64,000 bases of DNA from Ampelocalamus luodianensis (taxonomy: Eukaryota > Streptophyta > Magnoliopsida > Poales > Poaceae), in NCBI GenBank assembly GCA_036346255.1, contig CM070635.1, positions 42,125,715 through 42,189,714 of the forward strand. The letters run 5' to 3'. A model generated the notes under the pieces. The model was not told the origin of the DNA. It ran no database searches and worked only from the letters and a program-made list of their open reading frames with translations. A program made the position numbers and the translations under genes. How positions within the stretch are numbered: the first letter of the stretch is position 1; each line of letters opens with the position of its first letter. This document shows positions 1 to 12,700 of this stretch, piece after piece.

Positions 1-1040
1 CCGCGCGGGGGCAGAAAATCTTCGGGCGCTTCGCGTTGCGGTGCGGGGGATACGGCCGGGCGCGCGCGGACGGGTGCCGCACGAGTTGCGGCCGCAGCAC
101 ATATTCCGATCGAGCGACGGGACGCGCGATTCAGCTGCATGTTGGCGTAGGTCGCGAGCTCGATCGATCGTAAAATCGTAATCCTATATGCCGCGCGCAG
201 GTGTCGATATACCGGCGGGGCAGGGCGGCGCGCGCGGGCGGCAGCGCGAGGTGTGTGGCCCTGTACTCCGCGGAGGGGTTCGTCGGATGGTAATATCTGG
301 TGGCTCTGTCAATGTGGCATCGGATGCTAGTATTTTCTGGTAAAAATGTGGAAATGTTATGACTTATCCTCCTCCTGTGGCGAATATAATTATGCGACTC
401 TTTTGCTTCCGAACTCGCTGAAGTATCGCTATGCAAAAGACACAATAGGACGGACGAACAATATAAGAGTTTGGTACAGTAGGGTGCACGTAAGGATTGA
501 CCTCGCCTTTGTTTTGGTAACGGCACTGATGTAGGCATGTAGCCGTTTTTACTACTGTTTACCACCTTGGTGCACCCGTGCCGCCGTACGCAGAATTCGG
601 TTTGGACCTAAGATATCGCTCGGGCTTTTCTTCATATTGGGCGGGGAAGTGGTGAGGTGTGGGTTGGCCGTTGCGGCTTCAGGCCCAGGGGAGCCATCCG
701 GTGAGAAAAAGAAGGCGAAGGTACCATTTACCAAGATAAGATAAAAGTTCCATGCCTTACGTACTGGTCTCCTACTTCTATCAGGGAAAAAAACATATTG
801 AATTGATCGACTGATTGTGTAAATTTGGAGTTCAAAAAAAAGTTTGTGTAAATTTGGATCGACTTATTAGTTATTATCCACTCATTTGAATTCTACCCTG
901 GTATTCTCAAAAACTTTTTATCGCCGGAATGCCCTTTGTGGCCTTGTTAATCCATCCACACGTGGTCTTGGATGTTGTAGCGGAGTATGTTCCTGGAGTT
1001 ATTTGATTTATACTTTGTAGTGATTGGCTTTGTTCAAAAG
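1..1040. other. No recognisable gene
   Basis: The first 150 bases are very GC-rich and open in frame +1 from the window edge to a TAG at 148-150. This could be the tail of a gene to the left, but the 49 residues match no family I know. The rest becomes AT-rich. No splice-consistent exons, RNA gene or terminal repeats were found. Confidence 0.3.
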
Positions 1041-1093
1041 TAATTGTTATTAGTTATGAGGGAGATGCTATCCTACGCTATATCGTTGGGATT

Positions 1094-1540
1094 TCAACAG
1101 TATATGCACGTTTCACCTGTTTTCAACGTGATTTCAAAAGAGTTTGAAATAGGTTTCATAAGGTTTCACCGCGTTTCAACAAATTTCAATGGTTTCACAT
1201 ATAAAAAGTATACGTTTTGTCTAGTTTTAAATCTGAAACTTGATTAAAAATGAGTTTCGAAAGAATCTCATATGAGTTTGAAAAGACAAACTTTAAAGTT
1301 TCTGAGCATGTTTCACAGTTTTCATGAGGTTTCGTAAGAGTTTCAAACGGGTTTCACAAGGTTTCAGCACGTTCTAACAAATTTCAATATGTTTCAAATA
1401 TTAAACTATTGGTTTCATCTAGATTAAGAACGAGTTTCAGAATAATTTTCAATTGAGTTTCAAAATACAAACCTAAAAGTTTCAGAGAGTTTTAACAAGT
1501 TTCATGGGAGTTTCAAGGGAACATCAAATTTCAGAAAACG
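1094..1540. repeat. GTTTCA-rich degenerate repeat
   Basis: The hexamer GTTTCA or close variants (TTTCAA, GTTTCG) recurs more than twenty times in about 450 bases. A longer period is visible: the segment around 1172 (CGTTTCAACAAATTTCAAT) reappears at 1370 with two changes, a spacing of about 198 bases. It looks like two degenerate copies of a roughly 200-bp unit, each built from shorter GTTTCA modules. No coding potential. Family unknown. Confidence 0.6.
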
Positions 1541-3400
1541 TTAGGGAGCCACCGGGGATCTCGGTGGTGGGTTGCATGTTGTCGAACTCACACAGCTGCC
1601 TGTGACAGCATGTCACAATGCTCGGTCCGCAGCCGCCCACGACCACTGTGGTACGCTACTGCACTTCATGGTCGCGCCGATTGGGAACCATGGCCGCTGG
1701 GCCACCGTGGTCATTTGCCTTCACCACACCGCTGGAGAGTTGGCTCGTCGCTTTCCTGTAACCTACTTCTGGACGATTCGGCAACGTTGGAGCGTGCGGC
1801 TGCGCTGGTTGGCACACTTGTAGCTGATGCACTCCTCGTCCGGAACTCCACATTGTTGGGGCACTGCAACACGTCCCTTACCGCTGCAGCGCACTCTCCA
1901 ACGGATTTGATTCCTTAACAAATACAACACAGTGGGTCCCACTAAAGACTTGGGGTGCATAACTCTCTTGAGCTATTAACAATTAATTAACAAACTCATG
2001 ATTTGTAGGTATACTGCTTCACTGTTACAATGATTGTTTCTCGTTGACAACATAAATAGGGAAGCAAAACAAAACATTAGTTGAATCGATCGATGTTACC
2101 TCTGTTTCTGTAGGCTGTTGTTTTGCTTCCCAATGTAATCACAGAAGTGCTCAATCATATCACATCAATAAGCTTGGTTCATCTCAGTTATCAACCTATC
2201 CATCTGCATTCCAAAGTGGAAAGTACAGTCATGAAAGAAAATTAGCTATTTAATTATCACATATTTCCTCTACCAAATGATCATAATTTGAGTGCCAATC
2301 AGTAGCCTTGTGCCAACAAAGTGCAACTTTTCCAGTGGAAAAGAACAATAGGATGCAACTTTCCTCTAAATCCTTTATAACAATAGGAAGCAATGCAATG
2401 CAACTATGCAAGTTTCAGCAAAAGAGAGCCCAAATAAACGTACCCATCCAAAGGTCTGGGTGTCGAGGCCATTGGCAAGGAGGTCAGCTACATCTTTCTT
2501 CAAGAACCGAATCATGGCTCGCTTTTTTTGCCGTATGGGAACCGGCCGCGTTTGAATACATTTGAACGCGTGCTTGCTGCATCCATTGTTCAAGGACCGA
2601 ACGATTGGTTAGCCTAATCCAAGAATACAAAACTCTTATGCGGTCAAAAGAAAAAAAAATCATCCGAATCACCAAGAGCTTGGAACTGGAAACCACATTA
2701 ACGCAATTGAAGAAAAATAAAGGAAAAAAAGAATCAATCCGAACATAATGCAAGAATATACCATTCCGGATGCTGCACCAAATAGGTTATGCAACTTAGG
2801 AACCCAAGAACTTTGGAAACACAAAGCAAGAACCCCGCAATCTAAGAATGCTCTGGGCAAAGAAGTTCCAACCATTATGCCGTGTGGATTGAACTCGCGC
2901 AATTCAAGAACCGAACACCAGAACAACATCACAAAGAACCAGATTGGACTAAAAGAAAACAAAGAACATGCAATCGCAGTCAGCCTCAAGAACCCAACCA
3001 AACTCAAACCAGTGCAACCTAAGAACCATAAAACCTAACAAAAAAAGCAATCTTTCAAAAATCTTCCTCCTCTCCTCCACTCCCATCCCCTCTCCCAGGC
3101 TTCTCCTCCGTCCCTTCTCTTCAACCAATAGGTGAAGCTTCCATTAGCGTTAAAGCGTCACGAGGAGTGGGAGACGATTGGGGGAAGGAGGAAGTGGAAG
3201 TGGTGGGCAGAACAGTAGAACAGAACAAAATTGATGTTTTTACAGGAGTTACTAAAAGAACGTGGGAGGGGTGACCAGGTGGTGTTGCCAGCAACTATCA
3301 GTTATCTGAACCCACATGTTGGCGTAAAAAGTTGTGGATGTGCGGCGCGGAAGAAAGGAACAGGGAGGATGGACGACCACCCAAGTGCTTTTTCACGTAG
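1541..3400. other. Intergenic DNA with one short inverted repeat
   Basis: No gene recognised. GGGAAGCAAAACAA at about 2059 is matched by its reverse complement at about 2118-2131, giving a small hairpin or MITE-like inverted repeat. From 2700 to 3030 the motif AAGAACC recurs several times. Open frames here are short and lack family similarity. The right end merges into the PRP19 promoter region. Confidence 0.35.
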
Positions 3401-3419
3401 TAGAGATACACAGCGCAGC

Positions 3420-3602
3420 AATCGGGCTCACATGGGTTTCCCCGGCCCAAGCACCAGCCTCCCTGGCCTAGCCGGGCCACCCGATGAAAGCCCAATAGCA
3501 ACAATAAAGAAACATTCCATGGGCATGATTGAGGTCGAGTCGCTTCCTGATCGAGAAGACAAATTTTCCCACTCCACTCGAATTAAAAGTTTTAAACCCT
3601 AG
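3420..3602 (+). promoter_or_regulatory. PRP19 proximal promoter/5'UTR with site II-like elements and telo-box
   Basis: GGCCCAAG and AAGCCCAAT (site II-like, TGGGCC/T on the other strand) lie near 3443-3494, and a telo-box AAACCCTA is at 3594-3601, about 115 bases before the start codon. A second AAACCCTAG lies in intron 1. This combination is typical of plant housekeeping and translation-related genes. The transcription start is not resolvable by eye. Confidence 0.5.
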
Positions 3603-3715
3603 CGGCTAAGCCTTTCCTCCCGTCGCCGGCGCGCCGCCACCGCGGGAGAGCTTGCCGCCTGAGAGTCTTCGTGCGCTCGCCCTCTCCCTCCGCCTCCTCC
3701 TTCGCCACCGCCGCC

Positions 3716-6700
3716 ATGATCTGCGCAAGTAAGCTTCCCTGTCTCAGCCCGCCTTTTTTTTTCTCTCGAAACCCTAGCTCTCTGATCCATCTCTCCGTGG
3801 GGCTAATTCGTCTTATGTTGCTTCTCCGTTTGCTGCCGAAGTCTCCGGCGAGGTGCCGGATGAGCCGGTGGTGTCGAAGAAGTCGGGGCTCCTCTTTGAG
3901 CGGCGGCTCATCGAGCGCTACATTGAGGTCGGTAGCTATGTCTTAGATCTCGCGTCGCGTTTCTGTACCCTGTTTGTGCTGATTTTTCTGTGGCGACGGT
4001 GGTGATGGCGCAGGACCATGGGAAGTGCCCGGTCACCAAGGAGGAGCTCACTATGGACGACATCGTGCCGGTGAAGACCAACAAGGTGAGGCTTCTCCAG
4101 AATGCTGAGAAAAAATTGAAATGGCATGCTCCAGTAGCATGAGGGGTGGATTGTCCTATGTTTTGTACGGTTAATTGGTGGTGTTATACTGTAATTTCCA
4201 CATCACCCTCAAATATTTTGAGCATAATTGTATCAATCTCTGAAAAACCTCTTGAAGAGCTCTATTATCCGCAGGTCGTGAAGCCCAGGCCTTTGCAGGC
4301 TGCAAGCATTCCTGGTCTACTTGGAATTTTTCAAAATGTAAGTGGCTCAAATAATATCACATTTATCTCTGCCTTACTTATTTCTGAGTATTTGAAATTT
4401 GATTCTTAATTGTTGATAATCATTCTTGTATTGTTAAGTTATCATTTGTAGTGTGTTACAGTTAGTACCTAGTTGTCGAACCTGACAGTGAATGTTGTCT
4501 TACACTTTTAACATTAAATATAAACAGTTTCTGTCTTTTTGCAACACTATGGAATTGGTTCGCGTTAAGTGTCTTCCTCCATAGAATACCAGAGTATAAA
4601 TTACAAAACATTAATAATTGATTCCGAGCATAGCCAGCCCAAATGTGTGGATTCTTCTTTGGTATCTGCAATGATGTAACTTCCACTAAGTTAGAGCTTG
4701 GAAAATTGCCTGCTCATCAGTTATGTTTAAAGTGGTCTCAGAGATTTTGTGGTACATTAATTTTTTCCTCAAGTTTTCACGCCGTCCAGAGCTAAAATGA
4801 TCTCATTTGACTGCTGAAATATAGTAAGAACCCTTAAACAGTTGATATTTTTTCCTTTTATGTGAAATTCTACAATATGGAACGATTTTTTTGTAACCAA
4901 CATTTTATTTATCCCATCATACTCACTAGAGCTAGTTTTTATCTGATTTTGCAGGAGTGGGATGCACTCATGCTTTCTAATTTTGCTTTAGAGCAGCAGC
5001 TTCACACAGCAAGACAAGAACTTAGTCATGCGCTATACCAGGTCTGTCTTCAATCTATGCAAAATTTTCCCTCTTATATTCAAGGTTATTAAGTCGTAAA
5101 GTCGAGTCGCAAGAGGGCCAACTTGTGGACTTGTTGACTAGTCGACCAACTAGCCACAACTAGTCGGCAGACTAGGAAGTATTGCTGCTGCTGCTGCTGG
5201 CCTGCTGCTGCTGCTACTACTACTACTAGTCGACGGTGACTGCCGGCGGCGGGGAGGGGAGGGGAGGGGAAGAAGCAGCCGACTGCGAGGGGAAGAAGCG
5301 ATGTAGGCAGGGGAAGAAATGGCGGAGGCAGGGGAGGGCAGGGGAAGAAGCAGTGGCAGCAGGGAGGGGAAGGGAAGAAGCGGCGGCAGTAGGGGAGGGG
5401 AAGGTAACCAGCGGCGGCGACAAGGGAGGGGAGTGGCGGCGGTAGGGGAGACTGACGGCGGCTGTGTGTGGGAGGGGATGGCTCTGCTGCCGTCCATTTT
5501 GCAGCTGCCACCGTTCCTTGCCCCTTGGCTCCGCTGCCCCTTGCGCGCTGTCGCCTCTGCTCGCAGACCAGTCACGCAGCTAGCATTGGTCGACTAGTCA
5601 CGACTAGCCGCCGACTAGGTCGGCAAGTCGGACGACTAGCTCTCCTAGTCGAGTTGACGACTCTAGTCGGTGTCTGTGTGCCAACTTGTCGACTAGTCGC
5701 GCGACTTAACAACAATGCCCATATTGTGTCATGTTAAGGAAAATTTTATTTCTCTTTGGAAAATCTCAGTTTGTGTTATTTGCTAGCACCAGGCCATCAG
5801 TTTTGGCTGATCAAGGTCCTTTTTTGGGGGGGGAATTTGAGCTTCTCTATGGGTCCACAGCTGGGGCATAATGGATTCTTGTGGAGCACTCCACTCGTTT
5901 TAGGAAATTGGCAGGTGCTGCAACAGATGCACTAGGATGTTGAATCATTCATCGTGGGAACCCTGTTTTCTGGACTTCTAATTATACACAATAAACACGA
6001 CCTAGAATTTTTCATCTTGGGAATTGTAGCTTAACTCTTCATTTTAAGAGGTCTTTGTATTGATTCTGGGCTAGTGATTCCCAATTTGGATTCAATTTTT
6101 TTGGTCTGGGTAAATATATTATTAATTTTTGTTTTTTTTTGAGCGGTTTGTTTTGCTGGTCGGCCTTCATAGATAAACTTTTATTTTTGCATTTTTAGTT
6201 CTGTAAAACAGGCTAGCAATGATTTACAGCTCAATTTTTCGTATGCTTGTAGTTGTGCATGTGTGGGAGGTAATGGTTGGTAACTTGTTTCTAGCACTAG
6301 CACTGAACATTTTATGAAGTGTTCAATGTTGTTGGCCTTTATGTGTTGACCTGTCTAAGTCTAACTAAAGTTTACCAGCAAAGCGATTTCATAATTAATT
6401 AATTACAGCCAAATCTGGTCCTGGTTATAGCCATCTTGGTTATCCGTAAATAACCCCTGGTTTAGTGCTGTCATTGCTAGTATGACCCTGAAATCTGTTT
6501 GCTTTTGTATTGTACCCTCTCCTGCGTGCCAGTAGTGAAATCGGTCTGCAATTTATGTTTCCATATGGTGAATAAGAATTAAGTAGGATATTCATAAAAT
6601 AATATGCTCTGACCAGACCTTGTTCTGATGTGTGATGCTCTTCCGATTTTCTTTTGAATAAATCTTATGTATGAAACGGTGATATTGCGGTTGTCTGGTC

Positions 6701-9700
6701 AAGATTGAGTTTAATCTATAAAACAGTTGCTATTATTTATTAGCCTGTTCATATTTTAGGAAGTCACCTTTCCTGAGGAACAAGTCTTAAGTACTGAGCT
6801 TTATTAAGGGATGTTACTTATTTCTTTATTTCTGCTTTCTTTGTTCAATGCTTGATTAAAAGCTTTGTATATTCATTTTTTACTTACTCTAGAATCTCAG
6901 TTATAGTCTTGCACTCTTGCTTGAAAGAGCATTACCCATCCACTGATCTGTTTACTAGTTGTGTTTTGCACCTTCCAGCATGATGCTGCCTGCCGTGTTA
7001 TAGCCAGATTAAAGAAGGAAAGAGATGAGGCTAGAACACTTCTGGCTCAGGCTGAGAGACAGATTCCTGCATCAATGGCAGGAGCTGCAGCTGCAGCTGC
7101 AGCTGTTATTTCGAATGGAAAAAGAGGTTCCCACTGTTTGAAGCTTTTCAAGTAAATTTCTATTTCTAGTTTTAGATTTCTCATAGGTTAGCTTTGTTGG
7201 ATACAGCAATGGAAGATGAAATTGGCCCTGATGGGAAGAAGATCCGTCCTGGTATGAATCCTGTCATGATTGATGAACTAACAGAGTGTAATACCATGCT
7301 TTCGGCACAGCGTAAGAAACGACAGGTACAAACCCCACTCCATAGCTACACTAGCAGCAAGGTCTAAACCCTAAAGCATGTGTTGGTGGTTTTCGTTTAT
7401 CCAAAAACTAAAGCTTCTCTAGAGAGTTAGGTTGTTTCATGTCCATAACTACACTAGCAGCAAGGTCTAAACCCTAAAGCATTGTTGTTGATCTAGTTAC
7501 ATTATTTTTGACTGTATTGAACTTTATTGTTGAAACGAGATAGCAATTCTCTCTGTTTTCTCACAGATTCCACCAACTTTGGCGCCAATTGATGCATTTG
7601 AGAGATATACTCAGATCTCTAGTCATCCACTCCACAAGACAAACAAGCCAGGCATTTTATCTATGGATATCCATCCTTTAAAGGTTAGATTGTTAGTTTG
7701 CCTTGCTTTGAATATCGTATATGCTACGTGCTTATCCTGTTGAGCATTGTTGTTAAGTCGTCGCCTAATAGTTGATTAATCGGCAATTAGTCGTCCAGTC
7801 GGTCCGGGGTCACGACTAGTGAGTGGCCTATGACTCGACTTGTTTGCCTAGTCGAGCTACTTGCGACTAGACATCGACTAGAGAATTCAAGTCAGACGAC
7901 TAGAAGGGTTGAGGCCCACTGTTAGGCCTCAAGAGAGGGAGTAGGGGATATAGAGAAGCAGTCAAGTAGAGCAGTTCAGCGATTTAGCAGACGCGACCGA
8001 TGCAGAGCAGAACCATATCCCTGTGAAGCCGCAGCCGCTGGCGTTGGTGGTGATTTCTCGACGCCGGTCGCCGCTCCTCCCGATGCGCCTCCCCACTCAC
8101 CAGATCTGTTTTTTTTTTTTGGGGGGGGGGGTGGCATTCATCTGAGAGGGAAGCAGATCTGCGCAGATCATGGAAGGAGGAAGAGCGGGAGGGACATAGG
8201 AGGACATTAGATGCAGTAGAGTTTGAGGAACAGAGGAGGAAGATGAGCTCCACGGGATAAGAGAGAGAGGAGCTGCAGCCTGCAGCCTTTGTGTTTGGTT
8301 TTATTTTTCTTATTTTATTGACCCAATCCATGGTTCTTATGTGGCTGGACACAGCCTTATGGCTGGCTCCAACCAAGAGTTGGATCCTTTGTGGACAAAG
8401 AGTGATATTCTGTGCATGGAACTCTGATACTACCTGTCTACATGCTGCTGCCTACCCACGACTAGTTGCCTAAGTTGTCAAGTCGGTCCTATGGCGACTT
8501 GACTTGACTTGGCGACTTAATAACCTTGCTGTTGAGCTGAACTGGATGTAAGGTTGCTCATTGATGTAATTACACTACATATTTTTAATACATTTACTTG
8601 TGTCTGACGACATAATGCATTATGATGCACATGGATTAGTAATTGTCGATAAATTGTGGCCTAAATTGCTCCATATAGGGGTGGTTTAGTGTTTACATGT
8701 TGCAAAGTCATAATTTCAGGTCACATAGTATTTGCTCTACATGAACTGGCATTTGGATGATTCAGCTTGCTTTAACATTCTATCATGTGTTATTTCCATG
8801 TTAAGGCAAAGTTGTGCTTTGTCCTTGATGCTAGACCCTTCCCAGAGAACGCTAAGTTATACTCTGATATTTTCTCCTGTTTCAATTGTCATGCGTATGA
8901 ATATAATTTAGTTTTAATGTGTGCTTGATTTATATCAACTTTAATAGCTGTACTTTTATGGCAAATTGTGATTAATTTATTCATTTACTTTATTCTTAAT
9001 CTGGATTAACAGGACATTATTGCAACTGGGGGTGTCGATACAAATGCAGTGCTTTTTGACAGGCCATCCGGTCAAATCCTGTGTACACTTGCTGGTCACT
9101 CAAAGAAGGTCTTTCCCCATGTGCTTTTGATGCATCCTCTATTTATTCTTTTCACATATTTTTAAAGTTAATTGTAACATTGCATCTTTCCAATTCACAG
9201 ATAACCAGTGTGAAATTTGTTCCACGAGACGAGCTCTTCGTAACTGGATCAGCAGATAAGGTACGCCACTTTCTGATACTTTTAATTAGTCACAGAAAAA
9301 TGGTTACAATAATCACATGTTCATTTTATTAGCTGCTCGACTGCGTCATTTAGTAACTGTTATAACTAAATGCACACACACAGTTAAATTGTGCACAAGA
9401 TAAGACAATGGCGGAATGGCCTTTCTTTTTTGATATCTATCCTGATCTACATGGTCAGAAGAACTATTTTGGATTGCTTATTTTGCACCTTGTGTTGTTT
9501 TGCTCGTGAAACGGTTATCTGAGGTAACAAAGGACATGTTTGGTTCCTTTGGCTAGCAGGGTAGGCAGTCCTTGCGAGTGTAAGAGAGCAAAACAACAAA
9601 CATGCATCCCTTGCCACTAACTTTGCTAAGCAAGGCTAGGCAAGGTTGAGCAAGGGAACCAAACATGCCAAAAGGTGGTTACATTTTGCCAATATTACCT

Positions 9701-12700
9701 CTTTTGCCAGTAGAACACATTAATTTATATATGTACTATTGGTAACAACTGTACGTAATTTGATATAAACTGCAAAAACCATCCTACTCAAACCCAGGCT
9801 GAGTTGGGTATGGCACTTCTGCCTTGAATTTTGGCCTACTGAACTTCTGACTTCATACTGAACTGGGATGAGTATGGCTCCAATTCCAAACCAACTAAAC
9901 AATGTCTGAGTTCAGTAGGCTGCTAGCTGGAGTCATCTCAGTACCTATATAAGCCCACCAATAGTTCCAAACTTCAAATATGTAAAAAAACCTAATACTC
10001 TTCCTGTCTTCCACCCATATGAGATAAGTTGTGTACGTGACCTTCAGGCTGCTCTTTTTTGCTTGCTCATCGTCCAAAGCACGTTGACCTTGTTGGCTGG
10101 TAGTCAGTGTATCTTGGGATTATACTACGGGTAGTTCCAGAGTTGCGCCGGTGTGTGGGTGTGGGGGGGGGGGGGGGTTCACATATGTTATATGTACCAT
10201 TTATGACTGTTGAATTGAATTTGAAAGGTTACTCATTTACCAAAAAAATGAGATAATGTTGTATGTTGGTCACTAGACTACTAGCAACTTTTCCAAGTCA
10301 TGGGAATATTTCCTTTTCCTGTTGACATGGATAATGTAATCTTTTGAAATTTTCTGGGTAATTAGCCTTCTGTTAATTCAGGATTCATATGACTTGTAAT
10401 GGATTAGCTTCTGAAATGATATTATATCAAAATCGAAGTAAAACTTTATATGGTTTTTGTTGAGCTGCTGATGCTATTCCTAGTATAAATTGACTGCTTT
10501 AATCACTTTATTGCGGTTCCAATTATATGATGATATTGGTTTCAACAGTTTGTTCTTCACTGACCTGTTTGCAAACTCTGCAGACCGTTCGGATTTGGCA
10601 AGAGAGTGAGGATGGAAACTATAGTTGCATCCATACATTGAAAGATCATACCGCCGAGGTTAGTATTTACTATTTAGGTGGATCTTGATTCTACAAAATA
10701 GCTCTCACATGCTTGAGGTTACAATTTCCTGCCGTTAGAATTATGGGTTGCATGGATAGCCAGTACTCTGCTGCATACATAGATTCATCATTCCTCTCTA
10801 TGATATCTAGATTGCCATTATAGTAAATTTAACAACATTTACTAATTTTTTGCGGCAAAGCATTTGATGTTTCTATTTTGAATCTCAACTTTAGGAAATA
10901 ATTAAGGATTAGAGACAAAAATTCTATTGTAACATATTTTCTGATGGTAACTACATTATGCTTTTAACAGAAAGTCACACCGAAGATGCATTTCTTTCTT
11001 AATGTTTTCTTGGGCATTGCACTCTTTGCTCTTGTGGTTCATTCATGTTCTTCTGCTACATGTGAAAATGCTCCATTTTTTGTATGCCGTATTTCATGTA
11101 CACCATAGTAATCCTTTGACACTATGGGTATTTTTTTTTCCTGTCATTCTAAACTCAATTTCTTTTGAAAATCTCCAGGTTGAACAAATCTGTTATTTGA
11201 AACTCAATTGTCTTTTTTTTTATCTCTCAGGTTGAAGCTGTTACAGTCCATGCGACTCAGAAGTATTTTGTGACCGCTTCCAAGGATAATACATGGTGTT
11301 TCTATGATATTTCAACAGGGTCTTGCCTCACACAGGTCCACTACATTCTCTTCTCACGCACATGCATGCCTCCCCTGCACTCATGTAGAGTAGAATCATT
11401 ACTTCCCATGTGTGCACAACAAACATTTGTATGCAATGCTGAAAATCCTTTTTATCAGGTTGGCGAGGCTTCAGGACAAGAGGGATATACATCTGCGTCT
11501 TTCCACCCAGATGGTCTTATCCTTGGAACAGGAACTACTGAGGCTGTTGTCAAAATTTGGGATGTCAAGACTCAGGTTGTTTATGTAACTGTTTTCAGGA
11601 ATATTTTAAGATGGTCATGCATGTTTCTTCTTGAAATATCTTTCCTAATGAACTTTTTTTTTAATCTGTAGTCAAATGTTGCGAAGTTTGAGGGGCATGT
11701 TGGACCAGTCACTGCTATGTCCTTCTCTGAGAATGGTTACTTCCTAGCGGTATGCATGGTTCCATAAATCAATGTGCGCAATGTTGAATCTCTTTGTTAT
11801 TCTGATATTTTCACCACCACGTTACAGACTGCCGCTCTTGATGGTGTCAAGCTTTGGGATCTTCGGAAATTGAGAAATTTTAGGACCTTCTCTCCATATG
11901 ATTCAGACACACCAACAAATTCAGGTAAGGAACTTTGTATGTCACTGCGTGCTCCATAGTCCATACAGTAGTAAACTTTAGAGCATATCAGTAATGCATA
12001 GCTATAGCCAGGGAAAAAAAAACTGTCCGGTTACCGGCGGTAACCGCCGGTAACCGGATTTACCGGATGGAACCGGGTTTTGAAAAACCGGCCGGAAGGT
12101 TTAAAAGTTGAATTTGATTTTTTGACTTCGTAATGTTATTCCTTAGTTGGTTTAGGCCTTTTTGTGCTAGATTACATATTGAAATATGTTCTTTTCACAT
12201 GTTATCTTTTAGTTGGTTGTTTTTCCAATTGTTACTTCATTAAACACTTGGAGGATTATTACTTTTCATTAAGCACTTTCCAAATTATTCCAAAATTTCA
12301 ATGTTTACCGGTTTTTCCCGGGTTTTTCACCGGTTTTTCCCGGTTACCGGGCGGTAACCGGTCCGGTTACCGGCCGGTACTATCAAATTTTGGAATATGA
12401 AATTTACCCGGGAAATTTCCGGAATTTCCGGTAACCGGCCGGTTACCGTTCCCGGGCCCTCTCCGGGTTTTGGTCCGGAAGCGGGTTTTTGAACCCTGGC
12501 TATAGCTAATGGGGTAGATTCCCTTAACTCATTAAATTCCCTGTTGACATGTCTACATTGTTGTACCCGACATGCTTCCGTCCTGCAGAATTTCTTGTTT
12601 TTTTTTTTAAAAAAATGAGTTCAATTATATGATGTATCATGTGTGCCTGTTTTTCTTTTGTTCTGCAGTGGAATTTGATTTTAGCGGAAGCTATCTTGCT

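Noticed and set aside
131..565. 144-residue minus-strand frame near the left edge
   Set aside because: No family resemblance, no splice or promoter support; composition typical of chance.
5089..5575. Pro/Ser/Leu-rich minus-strand and Gly/Glu-rich plus-strand frames
   Set aside because: They fall inside the intronic MITE's purine-rich core. Low-complexity frames in several phases are not genes.
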